Source: Streptomyces violens (GTDB taxonomy: Bacteria; Actinomycetota; Actinomycetes; Streptomycetales; Streptomycetaceae). From it: a DNA stretch of 64,000 nt. The notes beneath the pieces are model-generated. The model was not told the DNA's origin. It did no database searches and saw nothing but the letters and a program-made list of their open reading frames with translations. Location of the stretch: positions 682,001-746,000 of the forward strand of contig NZ_JOBH01000001.1 in the NCBI RefSeq assembly GCF_000717745.1. The letters are read 5' to 3'. The position numbers were made by a program, and so were the translations under genes. Shown piece after piece: positions 52,660-62,851 of this stretch. The first letter of the stretch is position 1, and the number at the start of each line of letters is the position of its first letter.

Positions 52660-53430
52660 GCAGCAGAACACCGAACTGGAGCAGCCCGCGGTGGAGCAGG
52701 CCGCGGCCACCGAGGAGCGCATTCCGACCGTCATCGCCGATGACCTGCACATCGTGTACCGGGTCTACGGCTCGGGCGCGGGCCGCGGCAGCGCCACCGC
52801 GGCGCTGAACCGGATCATCCGCCGCAAGCCCTCCACGGGCGTGCGGGAGGTGCACGCGGTCAAGGGCGTGTCCTTCACCGCCTACCGGGGTGAGTCGATC
52901 GGCCTGATCGGCACCAATGGCTCGGGCAAGTCCACGCTGCTCAAGGCGGTGGCGGGCCTGCTGCCGGCCGAGCGCGGACACGTCTACACCCACGGCCAGC
53001 CCTCCCTGCTGGGCGTCAACGCCGCCCTGATGAACGACCTGACCGGCGAGCGCAACGTCATCCTCGGCGGCCTGGCCATGGGCATGACCCGCGAACAGGT
53101 CCGCGAGCGCTACCAGCAGATCGTCGACTTCTCCGGCATCAACGAAAAGGGCGACTTCATCAGCCTGCCGATGCGCACCTACTCCTCCGGCATGGCCGCC
53201 CGGCTGCGGTTCTCCATCGCCGCCGCCAAGGACCACGACGTCCTGGGCACTGGCCACCGGTGACCGGAAGTTCCAGAAGCGGTCGGAAGCCCGTATCCGG
53301 GAGCTGCGCAAGGAGGCCGGCACGGTCTTCCTGGTCAGCCACAACAACAAGTCCATCCGGGACACGTGTGACCGGGTGCTGTGGCTGGAGAAGCGTCCTC
53401 AAGGAGTACGAGGCGTTCACCAAGAAGTGA
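52652..53430 (+). pseudogene. tagH: Wall-polymer export ATPase TagH, disrupted by two deletions
   Basis: This begins as a normal TagH-type ABC ATPase. Walker A is IGTNGSGKSTLL, the Q-loop region is SLLGVNAALMNDLTGERNVI and the signature is TYSSGMAARLRFSIA. The frame then breaks after KDHDVL at 53245 and stops at 53263. The expected continuation reappears in the next frame at 53247-53393 (ALATGDRKFQKRSEARIREL; VFLVSHNNKSIRDTCDR), and again in a third frame at 53395-53430 (VLKEYEAFTKK, TGA). Against the usual family sequence about 11 bases are missing at the first break, removing Walker B LIDE, and about 32 at the second. Either the gene is dead or the assembly has two errors. The intact part translates to about 203 residues. 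Confidence 0.85.
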
Positions 53431-53443
53431 GCCGCACGCACGG

Positions 53444-53490
53444 ACATGGGGAAGGCCCCGGAGCATGATGCTCCGGGGCCTTCCCCATGT
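53444..53490. terminator. Bidirectional terminator
   Basis: A perfect inverted repeat with 23-bp arms and one central G, between the convergent tagH and gdh genes. The left arm begins ACATGGGGAAGGCCCCGGAG. It is 13 bases after the tagH stop and 5 bases from the gdh stop. Confidence 0.93.
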
Positions 53491-53495
53491 TCGGC

Positions 53496-56400
53496 TCAGC
53501 TGTGCTGGCGCAGCAGCGTCCGCATCGTGCGCATCGCGACCGACAGGTTGGCCAGGTCGAAGGAGTCCGAGCCCTGGATCTCCTCCAGCGTGGCGCGGGC
53601 GCGGCCCAGGATCGCGGCGTTCTTCTCCTCCCACGCCTTGAAGCGCTGCTCCGGCGTGGCCGTGCCGTTGCCCGCCGAGAGAACGTCCGCGGTCAGCGCG
53701 GCGTGCGCGGCGAACAGGTCCTCACGGATCGAGGCGCGGGCCATGGACTGCCAGCGGTCGGCGCGCGGCAGCTCCAGGATGCGGTCCAGGAGCTGGTTGA
53801 TCCGCAGCCGGTCGCCCAGGTCGTAGTAGACCTCGGCGACGTCCAGCGGCTCCTTGCCGGTGCGGTCGGCGATGGCCACGATGTCCAGCGCCGGGAAGGC
53901 CGAGGAGAAGCCGGCCACGCGGTGCGCCAGCGCCTCCGGCACGCCCGCCTCGGTGAGCTGCCCGTAGATCGACTCGTACCACTCCATGTCGCTGCCGCGC
54001 AGCAGCTTGGGCAGCTCGGCCCAGACCTCGCCGACCCGGTCACGGAAGAAGTCGATGGTGCCGGACAGCTCCAGCGGCTGCGGACGGTTGTTGAGCAGCC
54101 AGCGGGTGCCGCGCTCGACCAGCCGCCGGGAGTGCAGCCGGATGCGGGTCTGCACCTCGGCGGGCACCTTGTTGTCCAGCGCCTCGACGTCGTCCCAGAC
54201 CTGGCTCAGGTCGAAGATCGCGCGGGCCGCGGTGTGCGCCCGGACGACCTCCTCCAGGGACGCCCCGGTCTCCTCCACCATGCGGTGCAGGAAGCTCGTA
54301 CCACCGGTGTTGACGGTGTCGTTGACCATCACCGTCGTGGTGATCTCGCGGTGCAGGGCGTGGTTGTCCACCTGCTCGGCGAACCGCTCGCGCAGCGCGC
54401 TCGGGAAGTACGCGTGCAGCAGGTGCTTGAAGTACGGGTCGTCCGGCAGGCTCGTCTGGATCAGCGCGTCGGCCACCGTGATCTTGGTGTACGCGAGCAG
54501 GACGGCGGTCTCCGGCTGGGTCAGGCCGCTGCTGTTGGCCAGCCGCTCGCGGATCTGCCGCTCGGACGGCAGGAACTCCAGCGCCCGGTCGAGCTGCCCG
54601 TCGCGCACCAGGCGGCGCATGAACCGCTGCTGGGCGTGGAGCATGTTGGAGGACTGGGCGAGGGCCAGCGAAAGGGCGGTGTTCTGCGCGTAGTTGTTGC
54701 GCAGCACCAGCGCGCCGACCTCGTCGGTCATCTCGGCGAGCAGCTTGTTGCGCTGCTTGACCGTCATGTCCCCGTCGGTCACCACGGAGTTCAGCAGGAT
54801 CTTGATGTTCACCTCGTGGTCGGAGGTGTCCACGCCGGCGCTGTTGTCGATCGCGTCGGTGTTGATCCGGCCGCCGTTCATGGCGAACTCGATCCGGCCC
54901 AGCTGGGTCAGGCCCAGGTTGCCGCCCTCGCCGACGACCTTGACCCGCAGGTCCTGGCCGTCGACCCGGATGGCGTCGTTGGACTTGTCGCCGACGTCCG
55001 CGTTCGACTCGGCCGAGGACTTCACGTACGTACCGATGCCGCCGTTCCACAGCAGGTCCACCGGGGCCTGCAGGATCGCCTTCATCAGCTCGGCCGGGGT
55101 CATCTTCGTGATGCCCGCCTCGATGCCGAGGGCGGCGCGCACGTGCTGGTTGACCGGGATCGACTTCGCGGACCGCGAGTGGATGCCGCCGCCCTGCGAC
55201 AGCAGCGACGTGTCGTAGTCCTCCCAGGAGGAGCGGGGCAGCTCGAACAGCCGGCGGCGCTCGGCGTACGAGGTCGCCGCGTCCGGGTTCGGGTCGAGGA
55301 AGATGTGCCGGTGGTCGAACGCGGCGACCAGGCGGATGTGCTCGGAGAGCAGCATGCCGTTGCCGAACACGTCACCGGACATGTCACCGACGCCGACGAC
55401 GGTGAAGTCCTCGGACTGGGTGTCCACGCCCAGCTCGCGGAAGTGCCGCTTGACCGACTCCCACGCGCCGCGGGCCGTGATGCCCATGCCCTTGTGGTCG
55501 TAGCCCGCCGAGCCGCCGGAGGCGAAGGCGTCGCCCAGCCAGAAGCCGTAGGACTCGGCGACCTCGTTGGCGATGTCGGAGAACTTCGCGGTGCCCTTGT
55601 CGGCCGCGACGACGAGGTAGGTGTCGTCCTCGTCGTGCCGGACGACGTCCTCCGGGTGCACGACCTCGCCGCCGACGAGGTTGTCGGTGATGTCCAGCAG
55701 ACCGGAGATGAAGGTCTTGTACGAGGCGATGCCCTCGGCCATCCAGGCGTCGCGGTCGACCGCCGGGTCCGGCAGCTGCTTGCCGACGAAGCCGCCCTTC
55801 GCGCCGACCGGCACGATGACGGTGTTCTTGACCATCTGCGCCTTGACCAGGCCGAGGATCTCCGTACGGAAGTCCTCCCGCCGGTCCGACCAGCGCAGAC
55901 CGCCGCGCGCGACCTTGCCGAAGCGCAGGTGCACGCCCTCGACGCGCGGCGAGTACACCCAGATCTCGTACGCCGGGCGGGGCGCCGGCAGGTCGGGGAT
56001 CGCCTGCGGGTCCAGCTTCAGCGACAGGTAGGCGTGCGGCTCGCCGTTGCCGTCCTTCTGGAAGTGGTTGGTGCGCAGCGTCGCCTTGATGACGGTGAGG
56101 AACGAGCGCAGGATGCGGTCCTCGTCCAGCGAGGCGACCTGGTCCAGCGCGCCGTCCAGCTCCTCCAGCAGCCCGTCGATCAGCTCCGTGCCGGCCCGCT
56201 GCCGGCGCGGGGCCATCCGCGCCTCGAAGAGGCTGACCAGCAGCCGGGTGGTGTGGACGTTGTGGGAGAGGGTGTCCTCCATGTACGTCTGGCTGAAGGT
56301 GGAGCCGGCCTGCCGCAGGTACTTCGCGTACGCGCGGAGCACCATCGCCTGCCGCCAGTCCAGGCCCGCGCCCAGCACCAGCTTGTTGAAGTTGTCGCTC

Positions 56401-58460
56401 TCCGCGCGGCCCGTCCACACCGCCGTGAAGGCGTCCTGGAAGCGCTCGCGGTAGTCGTCGCCGTTCGGCCGCTCCGGCATCCGCAGGCCGAAGTCGTAGA
56501 TCCACGCGGCGGACCGGTCCGCGCAGCGCAGCTCGTGCGGCCGCTCGTCGACGACCTCCACGCCCAGGCGGTTGAGCAGCGGCAGCACCTTCGAGAGCGA
56601 GACCGGCTCACCGGTGCGGTAGATCTTGAAGCGGCGCTCGCCGGGGCCCGCGCCGACCGGCTCGTACAGGCTGACCTCGAAGTCGCGGCCCTCTTCGGCG
56701 GTCCACAGCTTCTCCAGGTGCTGGAGGTCGGCGACCGCGGCGCGCGGGGAGTTGTCGGCCTTGTAGCCCTCGGGGAACGCCTGGGCGTACCGGCGCAGCA
56801 GCTCGGCCGCGCGCTCCTCGCCGCACTCGGCGTTCAGCGCCTCGGCGAAGCCGTCGGCCCAGGAGCGGGCGGCCTCCACCAGCCGCGCCTCGATGCGGTC
56901 GACATCGGCGTCGGTCAGGTCGGGCAGCGTGGCGCCCGGCTCGACCCGGATGACGAAGTGCAGCCGGGAGAGGATCGACTCGGTGTTCCAGGCGGTGAAG
57001 TCGACGTTGGTGCCGCCCAGCTCCTCCTTGAGGATCTCGATCAGACGCAGCCGGACGCCGGTGGTGTAACGGTCCCGCGGGAGGTAGACCAGCGCGGAGT
57101 AGTAGCGCCCGTACTCGTCCTGGCGCAGGTACAGCCGCAGCCGGCGGCGCTCCTGGAGGTAGAGCACGCTGGTGGCGATGGCGCGGAGCTGGTCGACCGG
57201 GGTCTGGAACAGCTCGTCGCGCGGGTAGGTCTCCAGGATCTGGAGCAGGTCGCGGCCGTCGTGGCTGTTGGGCGAGAAGCCGGCGCCCTCCAGGACCTCG
57301 GTGACCTTGCGGCGGATGACCGGCACCCGGCGCACGGACTCGGTGTACGCGGCGGAGGAGAACAGGCCCAGGAAGCGCCGCTCACCCACGACGTTGCCCT
57401 GCGCGTCGAACTTCTTCACGCCGACGTAGTCGAGGTAGCTCGGCCGGTGCACGGTCGCGCGGCTGTTCGCCTTGGTGAGGATCAGCAGCTTGTGCTCGCG
57501 GGCCTTCTTGCGGGCGTCCTTCGGAAGCCGGTTGAAGGACGGGGAGACGGGGTGGCCCTCGTCGTCCTCGTGGTGCTTGGGGTCCGAGCGGAGGATGCCG
57601 AGGCCGGTGCCGGGCACGGCGGTGAGCACGTCCTCCTCGCCGTCGGCCTCGCTCGGCGCCGAGGTCAGCTCGTACTCGCGGTAGCCGAGGAAGGTGAAGT
57701 GGTCGTCGGACAGCCAGCGCAGCAGCTCGCGGGCCTCGTCCACCTCACGGTCGCGCAGGTCGTCGGCGGTGGGCTCGGTGGGCAGCTCGTCCGCGATGCG
57801 CAGCGCGGCGTCGCGCATCTTCTCCCAGTCCTCGACGGCCTCGCGCACGTCGTTGAGGACCCGCAGCAGATCGGCGGTGATCTGCTTCAGGTCCGACCGG
57901 TCGGTCTCCCGGTCGATCTCCACATGGATCCAGGACTCGACCAGCGCGTCGTGCGGCAGCTCGGCGTCCTTGGCCTTGCCGGGGGTGCCGTGCGCCTCGT
58001 CCTCGGCGTCCAGGATCTCGATCAGCTTGCCGGTGACGTCACGCCGGACGACGACCTGCGGGTGGATCACGACGTGGATGCCGCGCCCCTGCCGCGACAG
58101 CTCATTCGTCACCGAGTCGACGAGGAAGGGCATGTCATCGGTCACGACCTCGACGACCGAGTGGCTGCAGGTCCAGCCGTTCTCCTCGACGGTCGGCGTG
58201 TGGACTCTGACGTTCGCCGTGCCCTGCGGCCGGACGCCCGCCAGCCGGTAGTGCGAGAGTGCCGCGCCGAGGACGTCCTCCGGTTCGCGCCCGGTGAGGT
58301 CCTCCGGGGCGGTGTGCAGGTAGTAGCGCTGGAGGTATCCACTGAGGGTGTCCGGGTCGAGACCCGGTACCGGTGACTGCCCTCCCGCCGGTCCGCTCTC
58401 AGCGACCCTGGCGGCCTTCGTGAGCAGCTCGGTCTTGGCTTCGTCCAGCTTGGTCTGCAT
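53496..58460 (-). CDS. gdh: NAD-specific glutamate dehydrogenase, large (180 kDa) type
   Basis: A 1654-residue enzyme that deaminates glutamate to 2-oxoglutarate with NAD. Length matches the GDH-180 family first described in Streptomyces clavuligerus. The N-terminal third carries ACT-like regulatory segments (MPFLVDSVTNELSRQGRGIH). The catalytic region starts near APRPAYEIWVYSPRVEGVHL, with KVARGGLRWSDRREDFRTEI and VPVGAKGGFVGKQLP; the nucleotide-binding part has TVVGVGDMSGDVFGNGMLLS. ATG at 58460 is preferred because GAGGA lies 2 bases upstream, within AGGAGCCAGAGGAC; an ATG at 58568 would add 36 unrelated residues. It should act in amino-acid catabolism as a hexamer or tetramer in the cytoplasm. 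Confidence 0.96.
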   Translation of the reverse strand: MQTKLDEAKTELLTKAARVAESGPAGGQSPVPGLDPDTLSGYLQRYYLHTAPEDLTGREPEDVLGAALSHYRLAGVRPQGTANVRVHTPTVEENGWTCSHSVVEVVTDDMPFLVDSVTNELSRQGRGIHVVIHPQVVVRRDVTGKLIEILDAEDEAHGTPGKAKDAELPHDALVESWIHVEIDRETDRSDLKQITADLLRVLNDVREAVEDWEKMRDAALRIADELPTEPTADDLRDREVDEARELLRWLSDDHFTFLGYREYELTSAPSEADGEEDVLTAVPGTGLGILRSDPKHHEDDEGHPVSPSFNRLPKDARKKAREHKLLILTKANSRATVHRPSYLDYVGVKKFDAQGNVVGERRFLGLFSSAAYTESVRRVPVIRRKVTEVLEGAGFSPNSHDGRDLLQILETYPRDELFQTPVDQLRAIATSVLYLQERRRLRLYLRQDEYGRYYSALVYLPRDRYTTGVRLRLIEILKEELGGTNVDFTAWNTESILSRLHFVIRVEPGATLPDLTDADVDRIEARLVEAARSWADGFAEALNAECGEERAAELLRRYAQAFPEGYKADNSPRAAVADLQHLEKLWTAEEGRDFEVSLYEPVGAGPGERRFKIYRTGEPVSLSKVLPLLNRLGVEVVDERPHELRCADRSAAWIYDFGLRMPERPNGDDYRERFQDAFTAVWTGRAESDNFNKLVLGAGLDWRQAMVLRAYAKYLRQAGSTFSQTYMEDTLSHNVHTTRLLVSLFEARMAPRRQRAGTELIDGLLEELDGALDQVASLDEDRILRSFLTVIKATLRTNHFQKDGNGEPHAYLSLKLDPQAIPDLPAPRPAYEIWVYSPRVEGVHLRFGKVARGGLRWSDRREDFRTEILGLVKAQMVKNTVIVPVGAKGGFVGKQLPDPAVDRDAWMAEGIASYKTFISGLLDITDNLVGGEVVHPEDVVRHDEDDTYLVVAADKGTAKFSDIANEVAESYGFWLGDAFASGGSAGYDHKGMGITARGAWESVKRHFRELGVDTQSEDFTVVGVGDMSGDVFGNGMLLSEHIRLVAAFDHRHIFLDPNPDAATSYAERRRLFELPRSSWEDYDTSLLSQGGGIHSRSAKSIPVNQHVRAALGIEAGITKMTPAELMKAILQAPVDLLWNGGIGTYVKSSAESNADVGDKSNDAIRVDGQDLRVKVVGEGGNLGLTQLGRIEFAMNGGRINTDAIDNSAGVDTSDHEVNIKILLNSVVTDGDMTVKQRNKLLAEMTDEVGALVLRNNYAQNTALSLALAQSSNMLHAQQRFMRRLVRDGQLDRALEFLPSERQIRERLANSSGLTQPETAVLLAYTKITVADALIQTSLPDDPYFKHLLHAYFPSALRERFAEQVDNHALHREITTTVMVNDTVNTGGTSFLHRMVEETGASLEEVVRAHTAARAIFDLSQVWDDVEALDNKVPAEVQTRIRLHSRRLVERGTRWLLNNRPQPLELSGTIDFFRDRVGEVWAELPKLLRGSDMEWYESIYGQLTEAGVPEALAHRVAGFSSAFPALDIVAIADRTGKEPLDVAEVYYDLGDRLRINQLLDRILELPRADRWQSMARASIREDLFAAHAALTADVLSAGNGTATPEQRFKAWEEKNAAILGRARATLEEIQGSDSFDLANLSVAMRTMRTLLRQHS

Positions 58461-58953
58461 GTCCTCTGGCTCCTGTCGCGCGCCGTTGCGTGACGTTGTG
58501 GAAATAAGCGGATACGGCACAACGCCGGACCGACGCGTAAGGGACCCCCGGGACGGGCCCGGGAGCATCTCCGGTCGGAATCGACGCTATGCCGCGATGA
58601 GGGGCGACCGGGGCGGAATTGGCCAGATTTGGCATTCCTGGCACCAGGTCGTAACAAGAATGATCAACGGCCGCCCGGGCACCGTGGTGTCCCGGGCGCG
58701 AAGCAGGGGCCTCGACGCCCCCGCGGGTTATCGCGCTGATCACGCTGCCAGGCTATCGCTCCTGACGGGGGAGTCGTCATGGGCCTTGTGTGTACAAAAC
58801 CACACCAGTTTCTTTGCCGGTATGGACAGAGACGTACCTCGTCCGATCACACTCGGGCGTCCGCAGCGGGCCGCAGGGGGTCTTGGCAACCGCTCGGAAC
58901 CGGAGGACCTTGAGCGGGACGGAGTCGGCAGCGAGCCCGCGCGGAGGTACGCC
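58461..58953. other. Divergent intergenic region, gdh / DJ-1 gene
   Basis: 493 bases. CGCCCGGG at 58672-58679 and CCCGGGCG at 58691-58698 frame an inner CACC/GGTG pair, giving one moderately strong hairpin. An AT-richer stretch at about 58,605-58,670 is the likeliest promoter area. No gene is supported. Confidence 0.5.
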
Positions 58954-59520
58954 ATGGCAGCCAAGATCCTGATCGTGACCGGGGACGCGGCCGAGTCCCT
59001 GGAGGTCCTGTACCCCTACCAGCGCCTGCGCGAGGAGGGCTACGACGTCCACATCGCCGCCCCGGCCCGCAAGACCCTCCGCTTCGTCGTCCACGACTTC
59101 GAACCCGGCTTCGACACCTACACCGAGAAGCCCGGCTACACCTGGCCGGCCGACCTGGCCTTCTCCGAAGTCGACCCCGGCGCTTACGCCGCTCTGGTGA
59201 TCCCCGGCGGCCGGGCCCCCGAGTACCTGCGCAACGACGCCGAACTGCGCAAGGTGATCAAGGCGTTCTTCGACGCCGACAAGCCGGTCGCCCAGATCTG
59301 CCACGGCCCCCTGCTGACCGCCGCGATCGGCCGCCTGAACGGCCGCCGGGTCACCTGCTATCCCGCCCTGGAGATGGACATGCAGGCAGCGGGCGCCGGC
59401 TTCCGCGACGCCGAGGTCGTCGTCGACGGCACCCTGGTCTCCTCCCGCGCCTGGCCGGACCACTCCGGCTGGATGCGCGAATTCCTGAAGGTACTGCGCG
59501 CGAAGGCGCCGGCGATGTGA
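58954..59520 (+). CDS. DJ-1/PfpI family protein
   Basis: A 188-residue protein of the DJ-1/PfpI glutamine-amidotransferase-like fold. The nucleophile elbow is AQICHGPLL with cysteine near residue 113; the acidic partner is in LVIPGGRAPEYLRND, and the C-terminal SSRAWPDHSGWMREFLK is typical of PfpI-like proteases and glyoxalases. It may be a deglycase, protease or glyoxalase; sequence alone does not decide. GCGGAGG lies 6 bases before the ATG. It is divergent from gdh and ends at a strong bidirectional terminator. Confidence 0.9.
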   Translation: MAAKILIVTGDAAESLEVLYPYQRLREEGYDVHIAAPARKTLRFVVHDFEPGFDTYTEKPGYTWPADLAFSEVDPGAYAALVIPGGRAPEYLRNDAELRKVIKAFFDADKPVAQICHGPLLTAAIGRLNGRRVTCYPALEMDMQAAGAGFRDAEVVVDGTLVSSRAWPDHSGWMREFLKVLRAKAPAM

Positions 59521-59524
59521 CGCC

Positions 59525-59568
59525 CGGCCGCCCTGCGGGGGCACGTCCGGGCCCCCGCGGGGCGGCCG
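59525..59568. terminator. Bidirectional terminator
   Basis: 18-bp arms (CGGCCGCCCTGCGGGGGC and its complement with one wobble) around an 8-base loop. It sits exactly between the stop codons of the converging DJ-1 and LuxR-type genes. Confidence 0.85.
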
Positions 59569-59571
59569 CCG

Positions 59572-61914
59572 TCAGGCGTCGGCGCTGCGGTCCGCGATCT
59601 CCGTACGGGAGCTGATGCCGAGCTTGCTGAGGATGTGCTCGACATGCGCGTCCGCCGTGCGCTTGGAGATCACCAGCCGTTCGGCGATCTCCCGGTTCGA
59701 CAGCCCGTCGGCGACCAGCGCGGCCACCTCCCGCTCCCGGCGGGTCAGCACCTCACCGCCCGGCACGCCGCCGGCGGCCGCCCGCGGCGACGGCACCGCG
59801 GGCGTCTCCGCGTCGGCGAGGATCAGCTCCACGGCCCGGTCCAGGGGCAGCCGCATCCCCTGCTCGAAGAGGCGGTCGTACCGGCAGTCGCTGAGGGCCT
59901 GGCGGGCCGCGTCCGCCGCCCGGTCGTGGGCCGCCAGCCAGGCGCGGATGCCGAACATCGTGGCGCCCACGCTGCGCCACACGCCCTGCGCCACCCCCAG
60001 CACCCACGCGGCCCGCGCGTACCGCTCGTCCTCCGCGGCGTCCCAGGCCAGCACCTCGGCGCAGTACGCGACGCCGTACCGCTCGTGCAGCTCGCTCTTC
60101 AGCCGCAGCGCGGCCCGGGTCAGCCGCGCGCCCTCCGGCCGCTGCCCCTGCCGCCACAGCGCGAATCCCTGAACGGACAGCACGACGGACCGCAGCATCC
60201 GCTCCTCCGGGGCGTCGAGGTGGCCCAGCGCCACCTCGCAGAGCCGCCGGGCACCCTCGGTGTCACCGACGGTGACGCGCAGGAACGCCTCGTGATAGTG
60301 GACAATCACGGCACCGAGCCGGTCGTCCGCGGCGATCATCTCGGCCCGCACCGGAGCCAGCAGCCCGGCCGAGCGCTCGATCTCCCCGAGCATGCCGCGC
60401 GCCAGCCCCATGAAGCCGTCCGCCCAGCGCCGCACCGCCGCGTCCCCGAGCCGCTCCGCCAGCTCCCGGGCCTGCCCGCACTCCCGCAGAATGCCCTGCG
60501 GATCGCCCTGCCACAGACAGAGCATCCCGGACGCCAGCAGGCCGGCCGCCCGCTCCGGCCGCTCCTCGGGTACCAGCTCCAGCGCCTTGCCGATCCAGTG
60601 CCGTCCCTCCTTCTGCAGCCCCGCCGTCCGCCAGAACGGCCAGAGCCGCGCGGCCAGCTCCAGCCCCGCCACCGGGTCGCCGTCCGCCGTCAGCGCGTGC
60701 CCCAGGGCGGCCCGCAGATTGGCCTGCTCCCGCAGCAGCGCCTCGTACAGCGCGAGCTGCTCGTCCGTGAGGAAGCGCGCAAGGAACCGGTCGCCCAGCC
60801 GCCGGTAGTACGCGAAGTGCCGCTCCCGGAACTCCTTGGCCTCCCCGGCCTTCTCCAGCCACTCGGCACCGTACTCACGGATCGTGTCCAGCAGCCGGTA
60901 CCGGCAGCCGTCCCGGGCCTCCTCGCCGTCCCCGTTCCCGTCCTCGGTGCGCAGCACCACCGACTTGTCGACCAGCCCGATGAGGTGCTCCACCACCTCC
61001 CCGGCCGGCAGGTCACCGCCCGCGCAGACGTCCTCGACCGCGGCCAGGTCGAAGGAGCCGGCGAAGACCGACAGCCGGCCCCACAGCAGCCGCTCCGCCG
61101 GCGTGCACAGCTCGTGGCTCCAGCCGATCGCGGTACGCAGCGTCTGGTGCCGGGGCAGCGCCACCGCCCGGCGGCCGCCCGTCAGTACCTCGAAACGGCC
61201 CTCAAGACGGGCCACGAGCTGCGTCAGAGGGATCGCGCGCAGCCGTACGGCCGCCAGCTCCACCGCCAGCGGAATGCCGTCCAGACGGCGGCACAGGGCC
61301 ACCACGTCCGGGCGGTTGGCGGCGGTGACCGTGAAGCCGGGCACCACGGCAGCGGCCCGCTGCGCGAAGAGCGCCACCGCCCCGCAGCCGTTCTCCGCCT
61401 CCGGCGTCTCCTCCACCGGGAGCGGCGGGATCTGCACCGTGTGCTCCCCCGGCACGTCCAGCGGCTCGCGGCTGGTCGTCAGGATCCGCACCCGCGGCGC
61501 CTCGCGCAGCAACAGATCGGCGAGCATGGCGCAGGCGTCGACCAGATGCTCACAGGTGTCCAGCACGAGCAGGGCCTGCCGGTCCTGGAGGTGCTCGACG
61601 AGGGCGTCCACCGTGCGGCGCCCGGCCTGCTCCGGCAGCCCGAGCACCGCGGCCATGGTCTGCGGCAGCAGCTCGGCGGAGCGCAGCGCGGACAGCTCCA
61701 CGAGCCACACCCCGTCCGTGAACTCCGCCTTGAGGGCGGCGGCCGTGCGCAGCGCCACCCGGCTCTTGCCGACGCCGCCCGGCCCGAGGAGCGTGACCAG
61801 CCGCGCCTCCCCCAGCAACCGCCGCACCCGGGCCAGCTCCGCCGCCCGCCCGACGAACCCGGTCACCTCGACCGGCAGCGCGCCGCTCCGCCGCTGGCTG
61901 AAGTCGACCGTCAT
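59572..61914 (-). CDS. ATPase-LuxR transcriptional regulator
   Basis: A regulator of about 780 residues. An NB-ARC/AAA-like ATPase is N-terminal, with Walker [18 protein letters not shown] near residue 45, Walker [17 protein letters not shown] near 115 and the sensor [15 protein letters not shown]. The middle (about 330-690) is helical and TPR-like. The C-terminus is a LuxR helix-turn-helix: [40 protein letters not shown]. It resembles Streptomyces regulators that gate transcription on ATP or ligand binding; targets are unknown. ATG at 61914 follows GGGGGCGG; an ATG at 61992 is possible. Both neighbours are separated by terminators or gaps, so it is probably a single gene. Confidence 0.9.
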   Translation of the reverse strand: MTVDFSQRRSGALPVEVTGFVGRAAELARVRRLLGEARLVTLLGPGGVGKSRVALRTAAALKAEFTDGVWLVELSALRSAELLPQTMAAVLGLPEQAGRRTVDALVEHLQDRQALLVLDTCEHLVDACAMLADLLLREAPRVRILTTSREPLDVPGEHTVQIPPLPVEETPEAENGCGAVALFAQRAAAVVPGFTVTAANRPDVVALCRRLDGIPLAVELAAVRLRAIPLTQLVARLEGRFEVLTGGRRAVALPRHQTLRTAIGWSHELCTPAERLLWGRLSVFAGSFDLAAVEDVCAGGDLPAGEVVEHLIGLVDKSVVLRTEDGNGDGEEARDGCRYRLLDTIREYGAEWLEKAGEAKEFRERHFAYYRRLGDRFLARFLTDEQLALYEALLREQANLRAALGHALTADGDPVAGLELAARLWPFWRTAGLQKEGRHWIGKALELVPEERPERAAGLLASGMLCLWQGDPQGILRECGQARELAERLGDAAVRRWADGFMGLARGMLGEIERSAGLLAPVRAEMIAADDRLGAVIVHYHEAFLRVTVGDTEGARRLCEVALGHLDAPEERMLRSVVLSVQGFALWRQGQRPEGARLTRAALRLKSELHERYGVAYCAEVLAWDAAEDERYARAAWVLGVAQGVWRSVGATMFGIRAWLAAHDRAADAARQALSDCRYDRLFEQGMRLPLDRAVELILADAETPAVPSPRAAAGGVPGGEVLTRREREVAALVADGLSNREIAERLVISKRTADAHVEHILSKLGISSRTEIADRSADA

Positions 61915-62073
61915 GCCGCCCCCGATGTCGCTCACCGAGCCGGCTCCCGAGGCACCGGCTCCTGAAAGCACAGCGTACGCGCGCCGACGCACAACATGAG
62001 GGCGCTTCGGTAGCCCCCTGCCGGCCTTCGGATCACCAGCCGCGCCGCAGCCGTCCCCGGCACGCGCCGGCTC

Positions 62074-62742
62074 TCAGAGCTTCAGCCGCTCCGCCGTCTC
62101 GACGGCCTCCGCCAGGCTGTCGACGACCGGCACGCCGGCCTCCAGAAGGCTGGCGCGGCTGTGCGAACCGCCCGTGTACAGCACCGCGTGCGCCCCCGCG
62201 TCCCGGGCCGCCACCGCGTCGTCCACGGCGTCACCGATGACGACCGTACGGCCAGGCTGAACGCGCGCATCCTCCAGCGCCGCGAGATGCCGCACCATGT
62301 GCGCGCTCTTGCTCCCGCCGGACGGCCCGGTCCGGCCGTCCACCCGTATGAAGTGCGATTCGATGCCGAAGTCGCGCACCAGCGGCAGCAGCTCGTCGTG
62401 CCCGTACATGCTGAGGATCGACTGGCTGCGCCCGGCCGACCGCCAGCTGTGCAGCAGCATCTCTACGCCCTCGGCGAGCGCGCACGCCTCCCGCCGGATC
62501 ACGTAGTGCCGGTGGAACGCCTCGTCCATGACCGTCCACTCGTCGTCCGTGGGCAGCCGCCCCATCAGCCGCTCGTAGAAGCGCGGGATCGGCACGCAGT
62601 ACAGCTCCCGGTACCGCTCCAGGGTGATCGGGGGGAGGCCGATCTCACCGAACGCGGCATTGGTCGCACCGATCACGGCGTCGATGTCGTGAAAGAGCGT
62701 GCCGTTCCAGTCCCAGACGATGTGCGTCGCGTGCTTCCCCAT
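62074..62742 (-). CDS. HAD-superfamily phosphatase
   Basis: A 222-residue haloacid-dehalogenase-type hydrolase. Motif I is VWDWNGTLF, with asparagine in place of the usual second-aspartate-following residue pattern (DxDGT becomes DWNGT); the nucleophile Asp is kept. Motif III lysine is in GGSKSAH, and motif IV is VVIGDAVDDAVAARDAG. A helical cap lies between (ELYCVPIPRFYERLMGRLP). It probably dephosphorylates a small metabolite, as PGP-like enzymes do. The ATG at 62742 starts right before motif I. It shares a strand with the ATPase-LuxR gene but is 159 bases upstream. Confidence 0.88.
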   Translation of the reverse strand: MGKHATHIVWDWNGTLFHDIDAVIGATNAAFGEIGLPPITLERYRELYCVPIPRFYERLMGRLPTDDEWTVMDEAFHRHYVIRREACALAEGVEMLLHSWRSAGRSQSILSMYGHDELLPLVRDFGIESHFIRVDGRTGPSGGSKSAHMVRHLAALEDARVQPGRTVVIGDAVDDAVAARDAGAHAVLYTGGSHSRASLLEAGVPVVDSLAEAVETAERLKL

Positions 62743-62851
62743 GCGAAGAAGGTACCCGCGGCCACTGACAATCTTGCCGCTTGACGGTGAAGCTGCAGGT
62801 CAGGGCCTCATGAGAGGACTTCCGGGGGCCTTACGGGGCGGCGGTCCGGCC

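Noticed and set aside
53487..58376. A 1629-codon open frame on the plus strand
   Set aside because: It is fully antisense to gdh, which has clear family motifs. The translation is His/Gln/Val/Leu-rich with no domain.
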